DNA of 26,258 bases from Acanthaster planci. Lineage: Eukaryota; Echinodermata; Asteroidea; Valvatida; Acanthasteridae. The notes beneath the pieces are model-generated. The model was given only the letters and a program-made list of their open reading frames with translations, did not search any database and was not told the origin of the DNA. The stretch is from NCBI RefSeq assembly GCF_001949145.1, contig NW_019091355.1:2811811-2838068 (forward strand), read 5' to 3'. Positions 18,017 through 26,258 of this stretch are shown piece after piece (positions within the stretch are counted from its first letter, which is position 1; the number at the start of each line of letters is the position of its first letter). A program made the translations under genes and the position numbers.

Positions 18017-21000
18017 GTACGGGGGTAGGCTTTACGGTAGTCCTTACGTGGTTTTCAGCGACTCTTTTCGCTGAGTTTTAATCTGCTCGTGAGCTTTTAA
18101 CCTGTTGTGTGGAATATTGACATTCTGTTCCTTTAATTCAGACGAGCTAGGCCTTCTTTAGAGATCATTTATTAATTTATATTTCATGACTATTTATGAA
18201 TATGAGATGCACCCGCTAAAATCAAAAGGGGGTGGGGCCTGTCCGGAAATTGGCCACAAGACTGAGATAAAGGTCCCTGTACTCATCATGTTCATGTCTA
18301 AATTGGGAAAAAATGTTGCATCCTGACTTCACTTCAGCAGTTGAGTACAAAGTCTATAGGGAGTGAAGAGAATTTTTTAAGTATTAAGCAACATCAGTAA
18401 ATGTTTCTCAGTCCAGAATTTGTGTCTTTCCTGCATTTCTGTAAGCCTGACTTTCATTGAGATGATTATGATGAGAAAAGTGGAGTCAGGATGCAACATT
18501 TTTTCCCTAAATTGGCCTAATATGTTGTCAACAAAGGAAAGAGAAGAACTCAACTTGACACCCTGTGCACAAACCCTATGGGACTTGTCTGAAAAATTCC
18601 ATGTGTTTTCTAAGTTTTGCCCTCCTAAATTGACCTTTTCTGGCCACGTTTTTGCTCTCTGACGGCAAATAGGTCACTGTAGAGGCTAATTATGGCATCC
18701 TTATATGGAACTCTTCCCATCCAAAATCCCAACGGACCCTTGTCCAACTCAACAAAGTGCCTTTTTTAACATCTTGACATGATCAGGTGTTTGCCTGTCA
18801 ATTCACGCTGGGAATTGTTTCTTGTTTTTGAAAATTTTCAAAGGTGTATGATTCTGGTTTTGCCTCGTCTGGTAAGATGTCCTTCACTACCCCTGATCTC
18901 GATGACGAAGATCACCACTCACTACACATGCCAGACCAACTGCTTTGTGATGCTTGCCAAATAGTAGCACACATGGTAAGCTTCAGAAAATCATTCTGCA
19001 ACTGAAACGTCAAACTTTTCCTTGACAACTGAAATTTGGGGAGATTCTGCGTAGTTGTTCAAATTGTGCCTCCAATTAACCACTTCCTGCTGGGATGGAT
19101 TTCTCTTGAGTGGGATGAGATGGCGGGACCTTTTCAAGATTTTTCATTTTCAAAATTCTTCAAACACTCACGTGTTCATTTACTGGATGTTTACACCCAC
19201 ACGAACGAATCTGGTGGCTACTCTAATCTGTCAGGCAACCTTCATTGATGCCCGAGTATTCAACCCAGGCCTGTAAAAGAGAGCCCAGAATTGTGAGATG
19301 TTACATAATTTCCTTTGTTCCAGTGAATGCCAGTGGCGTCTTTTCATACGCAGCTGGATTAGCGAGCAGCGGTGCTGTGTCGCTCGTCAATGGGGCCCTG
19401 GAGCACTTTAGTCCGCGGTGCTAATCCGCAGGTGCGCTATGCCCAAAACAGTGGTATACTGTTTCAAAACAGAGCCGGATTACCATCGAAAAATGGAAGT
19501 CAAAAAATGATGGCAGTTCCCAGCAGCAGGTCCTTTGTTCCGAGTACAGTCTTTTGTTACACAGACCAGCTCTTTTGTCCGAAACCAGGCGCCCGGCTCT
19601 GCGTATAAACACACGGTGCCCGAAATTGGGCCCCCCAGCAGCAAGTGGTTAAGCTCATAACATCGTACAGTTTGTGCTCTGTGAAGTAGCATTTGATAAT
19701 GAAATATTACAGGTAACCGGAGGCTGCGACGCGGGAGGCAAATGTTACATAGTTGCAGTGGCCAAGCTGTGGTTGAAACTGATTGATCGAAAGACATCCC
19801 ACCATCCCACACGTGCATTTTTCTGCGCGTAATCGTAAACTACTTTGTTGTATCGCAGCTTGAGACAAAGTTTGACAAGATGAACGAGAAGAGGCCCTCC
19901 TTGAAGAAGAACTTATATGAATCGGACATCCTGGATGCTGTTGACGAGGTCTGCAGTGACGAGTTCAGCTCGTAAGTGCCTTCTTATTTATTTCATGCAA
20001 GGTACTGTCTTTGCAGTAAAAGATTCCTGCTACACAGAACTGATGACATTTTCATTGAAAACAGCCAAGATTGCTTAAGCAAGAATCGGTCAGACTTCTA
20101 TAAACGGAGGTCACTTATTTTCCCTTGCAGTGGTTTATTAGCTATCAGAAAGTGTTAACGTCCTAAAGTGTCACATTTAGCTGTGGAAATATTGAACCAA
20201 TTACTTGTTAGACGTGTCAGAATACACCTAGAAATTTTCAGATCAGTCTCAGAAGGTTTGTGCACAGAGCATCAAGCGATGTCCAGATATGGACCTCCTT
20301 TCTGATAAACCCACCGCAGCACAGCGCACTAGCGCAGCACAAGCATGCTCTGTGCCATCAGAGAGCACACTTACTGGATCATCGTGGCTATTTAATGATC
20401 GAGGGAAGGCCCTGTGATTCTTCTTAATGGACGAAGGGGCTGACCGTTATTTTTTTATTTGCTTTCGACAGAGTTGGAATCAAAGAAATCAAGGGAGTGA
20501 AGCGGTTAGCGGGACCAGGCCTGAGCACCAAAGACGTTCCTGGCATCATGCAAGGAGGTGGCAAATGGCCCGGCAGGTCAGTGGCGATACCGACTGAACT
20601 AATTCATTCCATTACGTTGTTCCCAATGCAACTAACATGTGTTGCATATGCCACAGTCCTGACTCAGGTCCCAAATGGGGGGCGTGGGTTGGAATCCCAC
20701 CTCCGACATTTCTGTGGGGATACTTTAGGGATCAGCAAATCTGTGACGTCGAGACTCTCCTTTCGATGAAACCAAACGTGATCAGAATTCATGTTCACGT
20801 TCCAGTGCACACGTTCATTGACCTTGTGAAGGGATTGTCTTTAGTAAAACAAAAGAGGGCGCTATTTTTGCAACACCTACAACACCAAGTGTATATTTCA
20901 GTGTGTTTTGTTGTCCTTTGTAACCATCTGCTCAGAATGAGGGAAGTGTGCACCCAGTACGCTGGAGACTTGGAGGAGGAAAACATTTACAATGCCTACA

Positions 21001-21113
21001 AGGAAAAGGAGCTGCAGAAATTCTTGTGTTATGATGAAGGACGCCATTGTGCGAAGGTTGCCAAAAACAAAGATGGCAAGAAGACCAAGAAAGAAAGAAA
21101 AGTGGAATTATAA
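17894..21113 (+). CDS. MZB1 (pERp1)-like ER protein, complete, 5 coding exons
   Basis: Exons 17894-18016, 18844-18975, 19859-19971, 20472-20576 and 20936-21113 join in phase into 216 residues. Vertebrate MZB1, a saposin-like ER protein, helps immunoglobulin folding and secretion and is about 190 residues. Evidence for the family: an N-terminal hydrophobic segment (about 11-30) preceded by K/R, fitting a signal peptide; LDDED then HMPDQLLCDAC with C76 and C79; VKRLAGPGLS (132-141), nearly the same as the human stretch as I remember it; GGGKWPGR; IYNAYKE. There are six cysteines (76, 79, 117, 163, 189, 196), as in the family. A lysine-rich tail ends KVEL, a KDEL-type retrieval signal where human MZB1 has REEL. 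An in-frame TAG at 17873 fixes the start, which has A at -3. The gene is head to head with OATP and tail to tail with renalase. Its role in an animal without antibodies is unknown. Confidence 0.92.
18301..18513. repeat. Foldback (inverted repeat) in MZB1-like intron 1
   Basis: Arms 18301-18334 and 18478-18513 are reverse complements with only a few mismatches, sharing AAAAAATGTTGCATCCTGAC. The spacer is about 143 bases. In the transcript this would fold into a long hairpin. Confidence 0.8.
18844..18975 (+). CDS. MZB1-like exon 2: CDAC motif
   Basis: The acceptor is ttttcaaag|GTG and the donor CACATG|gtaagc, phase 0 on both sides (44 codons). It carries LDDEDHHSLHMPDQLLCDAC, the best-conserved N-terminal block of MZB1, with the C-x-x-C pair at 76 and 79. 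Confidence 0.9.
19131..19658 (+). mobile_element. Dispersed repeat copy B, in MZB1-like intron 2
   Basis: Homologue of copy A at 11566-12098, diverged by many substitutions and small gaps, lying sense to the MZB1-like gene. Both copies have short open frames with faint similarity to each other (for example NSGI.FQN), not enough to claim coding. Confidence 0.8.
19859..19971 (+). CDS. MZB1-like exon 3: helical middle segment
   Basis: The acceptor is tgtatcgcag|CTT (phase 0) and the donor AGCTC|gtaagt (phase 2). It encodes residues 86-122, a charged, probably helical stretch ending SDILDAVDEVCSDEFS with C117. The spacing from CDAC to this cysteine suits the saposin-like fold. Confidence 0.9.
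20472..20576 (+). CDS. MZB1-like exon 4: VKRLAGPGLS block
   Basis: The acceptor is tttcgacag|A and the donor GGCAG|gtcagt, phase 2 on both sides. It encodes VGIKEIKGVKRLAGPGLS and then GGGKWPGR. VKRL.GPGLS and the W-P pair are the clearest family signature. Confidence 0.92.
20674..20703 (+). repeat. tRNA T-arm-like stretch, possible SINE remnant
   Basis: In MZB1-like intron 4, GTGGG-TTGGAAT-CCCAC followed by CTCCGAC resembles a tRNA T-arm and 3' acceptor strand, with one change from the usual TTCGAAT loop (B box). I found no matching 5' half, so it is not a tRNA gene. It may be the head of a tRNA-derived SINE. Confidence 0.25.
20936..21113 (+). CDS. MZB1-like exon 5: C-terminal cysteines and KVEL tail
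   Basis: The acceptor is ctgctcag|A. It encodes MREVCTQYAGDLEEENIYNA, then C189 and C196, a lysine-rich stretch and KVEL-TAA. The last four residues fit the ER-retrieval pattern [K/R/H]-x-E-L. Confidence 0.92.
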
Positions 21114-21118
21114 TTAAA
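21113..21118 (+). terminator. Candidate poly(A) signal (ATTAAA) for the MZB1-like gene
   Basis: ATTAAA begins on the last base of the stop codon and is followed by a GT-rich stretch (gtgttaatattttgttgagg), so a very short 3' UTR is possible. A canonical AATAAA at 23036 would instead give a UTR of about 1.9 kb. Sequence alone does not decide. Confidence 0.3.
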
Positions 21119-23766
21119 AGAAAAAGGTGTTAATATTTTGTTGAGGGGATTCCCTTTCTACATGTACCATCATTCATTGCTTAATACTAAGGTAAAGAGT
21201 TTAGTTATCTCGTTGGGTAACGAGCCTGCAGTGAAGGCCATGAGTTTACAATGAAGGCCTTTCCACACGAGAACATCAAATCCTAATGCAAATTCACCCT
21301 AGGTTAGCCTGGGATAGCCCCCTTGACCAATGTCTCTCAGTTGTTCAGCTTTTCATTGTTCTGCACTTTTTCACACAAAAGCTACGTTAATCTTGCCAAG
21401 GGGGTGAATATGTACTGGCACTCAGTGCAAATACATGTATATTGCGCTCACAGCTTTTAGCCCAGAGTGAAAGTCGACACGTGTCACTGCAATGGAACCT
21501 GTGCTGCCAACTTCCGTTAAATGTTTAAAACTTTTGTGACTATTGAGGGTTAAGAACGAAAACTTGCTTTCTCAAAATTTCAGATTTCCATTGTGACATG
21601 CACTGATTTCAAACACAAAAAACTAACACGTATTCCTTCTTCTTGCGCACTTTGTTCTGTTGGAAACATGTCTCATATCACACAACTTACTGTTTTCCTT
21701 TACAAGCTTAAGACCGTTCCAACAAGCTCCAATTTTGGTGTAATTTTTTTGTCGCTGCAACATGTCATTAACAGTTCTATTTTTACTTTGTTTACATTTT
21801 AAAATTTGCTTCTCTTCGACCTGAACATTTTTAGAGGATAATGTTTAAATCATTTTTGAGAGCAGATTTCTCAGGCATCCGACGATTTTAACTCGTCAGC
21901 TGTATGTGTACAGGGAATGATTAGTGCTAGGTTGTGCATTGTGGAGCTTTTTTTCAAATGCGGATAAGTTTACCGTATTGAGAACTTAGTGCCTAGAAAT
22001 TTTCAATTTTGCAACGTAAAGGAATGTGTAAGGCTCTCTCCAAAGAATGTTGTCATCTTGTTGCCTCACTGAATAATATTTGGAGGTTTCATACTGTGAA
22101 TTAATTTCATGGTTGTAGCTTGACAAAAACAACTTGCAATTGAAATCTACCTGAATACCTTCTTTCATTAGCACTGTATAATATACCCTATCAGTAAATT
22201 TCAACTGTGCCAAGTGTTAGTGATAGCATATCTCCAAGAGATTCCTTTTGTATTTACCAAGTCCATCACTATAAATAGAATTGTTTGGCAGTGCCTTGAT
22301 AGAGATTTGTGATTTTTCCTCGTAGTTACTGTTCAATCTGACTAAAAGTAGAGTACTCAGAAATATGTTACAGCTTGTAAATTTTTCACTTGATTTTTCT
22401 AAGTATGAGTCTGTGGAAACCATCAATAACAAAAGATAAAGGATGACATTATTTGCACAGATTTAGAAATTACCTTTGTAAGGAGACACTGTGTGAGACG
22501 TGGTTGTGATCAAGTACTGTATATGTGGTGTTTTTCTTATTTATTAATTAAAAAGAGATACTTATATTGCAAAAGAAATCTCTGTTTTTGCAATGGATTT
22601 GATTTAATGAAAATGTCATAAACTGAAGAACAACTTACAAGTAAATACTCTCGCAAGTTGGTGTCGATCTCTGAAATTCCGAACAGTAGTTACTTTGCAT
22701 TGCTATTTCTTTTCCTTTGTCCACCATGAGCACATTTGCCAGGATTTCTTATCCTGACACTCCTTAATTCACCTGTGGGTGATGCCAGAAATTAGGGGTG
22801 CATTTTTTTTATGTCCCTGTCACATCTGACATGGGATTTTGTACATGTAAGTCCAGAGCACACTTTTCTCATTTCCAAGAGTGATGAATTCATGCAAATT
22901 ACCTGCCAAACAAATAGTAATAGTTTGAAATTACTTCTGGTGATATTTCCATGTCAAAGAACAAAGGTCAGATGTAACAGGGACACAAAAATGTCGCATT
23001 TTCGGACCCCCAATTTCTGGAATTACCCCTATTTCAATAAAATAGCACAATGCTACCGGCAGGGGATTCAACTTTAAGATGCTGCTTGTCTCTTGTAGCT
23101 GCTGTACTCTAAGCCTCGGCACCATGTTCCATTTCCAACTTGTCACATTCTCGTTTGCTGTGGAAATTAAAGAATAGACAATATAAAGCTGGATGATGTT
23201 ATGGGCAGAAAGGAAAATACCGAATACAGTCTGCAGTCTGAAGACTTACCGTCCTGTTCACAGCCAGGTTAATAAAAAGAAAAACTATATTTAAATGAAC
23301 CAGATAAAAATGCAGACAAAATCTTTTTTAAAAAGTTGTTTAAACAGTGCCTCGTTAACAGAATAGGGTGTGTTACTTAAGGTAATGAGACAAGCATAAG
23401 TGTTGACTGGAAGCAAAATACAATTACGAAGAACAGAGTGCATTTCCACACAAGTTGATTACCACAAACTCATTCATGGTTACACGTATTTGGCTTGTTT
23501 TTCTTCTGAAAGTTCAGACAGAACTTGCATTTATTATTTTAAGATACACAAATATCCCAGTGGATCTTTTGTACTTTAAAAAGCCAAACATTTTTCACAT
23601 GTTTCCAAATAGCTTGTAATATTTACAAGGCACAGTGATTGTTACATGGAATTAATGGCATGATATTAAAATGAGGTAACTATCTTTCTTGGTGAATATA
23701 GAGACAGCCAGTTGATATAAAGAAACAATTTCGGTGTCAAGAGGTAGGTGGCATTCATATCATGTC
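21114..23766. other. Region between the MZB1-like gene and renalase, no gene seen
   Basis: AT-rich, with short unrecognised open frames on both strands. It may include the 3' UTR of the MZB1-like gene (AATAAA at 23036-23041 on the plus strand). No repeat of note was seen. Confidence 0.4.
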
Positions 23767-23772
23767 TTTATT
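23767..23772 (-). terminator. Candidate poly(A) signal for renalase
   Basis: On the minus strand this reads AATAAA. It is the first canonical signal I noticed downstream of the renalase stop and implies a 3' UTR of about 1.3 kb that would include the 32-bp tandem repeat. A second AATAAA lies at 23530-23535. Confidence 0.3.
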
Positions 23773-24680
23773 TATAGAGGTATTTCTTTGGGCTTATTAA
23801 GAAAAACAAAATTTGAATAGCTCCCAACATAAAAAAAACAAACAGCAGGTGTAACTTGGAATTAATGGCAAATGCTAAAGAAACTATGACACTGGTCAAT
23901 ATGGGCTAATATACCAATGATGCAATACACACTAGAATATAGTGGCTTTGCATATTTTGTACAGACGTCCCAGAAATATGTACTCTTATGGGCTTCGGTG
24001 AGTGTTGAACTAAAGACGTTAATCTGTACTGTGAAAATAAATCTCCATATGATTTCATTTTTACAATTATTGCTACATCCATTTGTGCATGAATCTTTAA
24101 GATCTGAATTGGAGTTTTCAAAAGACTCCCAGTGAAAAGAATGGATTGAATCTGCTTTACTTTTCTGAATAATACTCATACACTGCTCATATCCTGACCC
24201 CCCAGGGGCCAGGATAATTTTCCTGAATATAATTGGAGATAATTAAGTTTTGCATGCAAACTCAATTGTCTCCAAGGCATATATAATGTTTTTGTACATG
24301 AACCACATAACCACTGATCATGGATTTCAATGCGCATCATATCAACCACATCTCAAGAACAATGTTACCCTGAGGCGTGGATCAAACAGACCTGAGAGAA
24401 TTAAATTTCGAACACACTGGTTCTGAATTAATGATCAGTGCCTTATAAGCCTACCACATTCTCAATATTCAGGATAAATTACCATATCACTGCCAAAAAT
24501 GTTGCCAAATCTCAAGAATAAGGACAGAAATCTGAATCTGGATGTTGTAAATGTGTCCTAAGAGGATGGAAGTCACAGAAATTTTGTTTGTATGAACACG
24601 TACACACGTATACACTGTATGTAAGAACAATTCCACTTAATTACATAATAATTCTAAATGTTTGAAAGCTTGATCCCACG

Positions 24681-24892
24681 TTACAGTGTTGTGGAACTTG
24701 AGTATTCCCACATTATGGTGTTGTGGAACTTGAGTATTCAGACATTACAGTGTTGTGGAACTTGAGTATTCCCACATTACGGTGTTGTGGAACTTGAGTA
24801 TTCACACATTACGGTGTTGTGGAACTTGAGTATTCCCACATTACGGTGTTGTGGAACTTCGGTATTCCCACATTACGGTGTTGTGGAACTTG
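24681..24892. repeat. 32-bp tandem repeat, about 6.6 copies
   Basis: Copies start at 24681, 24713, 24745, 24777, 24809, 24841 and 24873. The unit begins TTACGGTGTTGTGGAACTTG and ends with AGTATTCCCACA. Copies differ by a few bases and the last stops after 20 bases. The array lies downstream of renalase, possibly in its 3' UTR. Confidence 0.95.
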
Positions 24893-25112
24893 TACTAATA
24901 ATCAAATACCATTTTGGTACTCACACTTGTACTCATGTTCATGAAAATGTATTCAAACTCCTACTCATAAGAACAATTTTTCATGAAGTCGTACTCATGC
25001 AGAAGTACTCATCGTGAGAGCATACTCCACGACAAAACTGGCTTTTTCCAACTTTCAAAACTCTCTCAACACCAGTTTAAAGACTGGTACTCCGGCCTCG
25101 TTTTGCCGTGCC

Positions 25113-26258
<1,146 letters not shown>

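Noticed and set aside
24681-24892. Regularly spaced repeats as a possible CRISPR array
   Set aside because: Copies are directly adjacent with no unique spacers, and the genome is eukaryotic.

Overview
This window looks like nuclear DNA of an aquatic invertebrate animal. The genes are split by GT-AG introns. Intergenic and intronic DNA is AT-rich and full of mini-transposons, minisatellites and ACATGTA palindromes. No bacterial operons, ribosome-binding sites or CRISPR arrays were seen. The family content (OATP transporter, MZB1-like ER protein, renalase) fits an invertebrate deuterostome such as an echinoderm, hemichordate or lancelet, but the sequence alone does not fix the clade.

Layout. 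From 1 to about 9.8 kb no gene is recognised. This part holds an 18-bp minisatellite (1-776), a GC/CpG-rich block with one orphan candidate exon (about 1640-1906), a 265-bp inverted-repeat element (5011-5275), a 76-bp tandem repeat (6445-6670) and a second inverted-repeat element (7351-7816). From 15880 back to 9870 on the minus strand lies a complete gene for an organic anion transporting polypeptide (SLCO/OATP). It has eight coding exons whose phases all join, giving a 733-residue protein. From 17894 to 21113 on the plus strand lies a complete five-exon gene for a 216-residue homologue of MZB1 (pERp1), with a CDAC motif, six cysteines and a C-terminal KVEL ER-retrieval-type signal. From 26258 back to 25113 on the minus strand are the last three coding exons of renalase; its 5' part lies outside the window.

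The OATP and MZB1 genes are head to head across about 2 kb (15881-17893), so that gap must hold both promoters. MZB1 and renalase are tail to tail. The three genes have no known common pathway: one is a plasma-membrane transporter, one an ER chaperone-like protein and one a flavin oxidase. I see no operon-like or defence-type system. The most interesting items are the MZB1 homologue in what appears to be an animal without antibodies, an ERSE-II-like site in its promoter region, four copies of a CTCF-like 9-mer (GAGGGCGCT), and a roughly 530-bp dispersed repeat found in an intron of both complete genes.

Coordinates of exons come from reading splice sites by eye and checking phase. No alignment or transcript data were available. 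Family calls rest on remembered family motifs.
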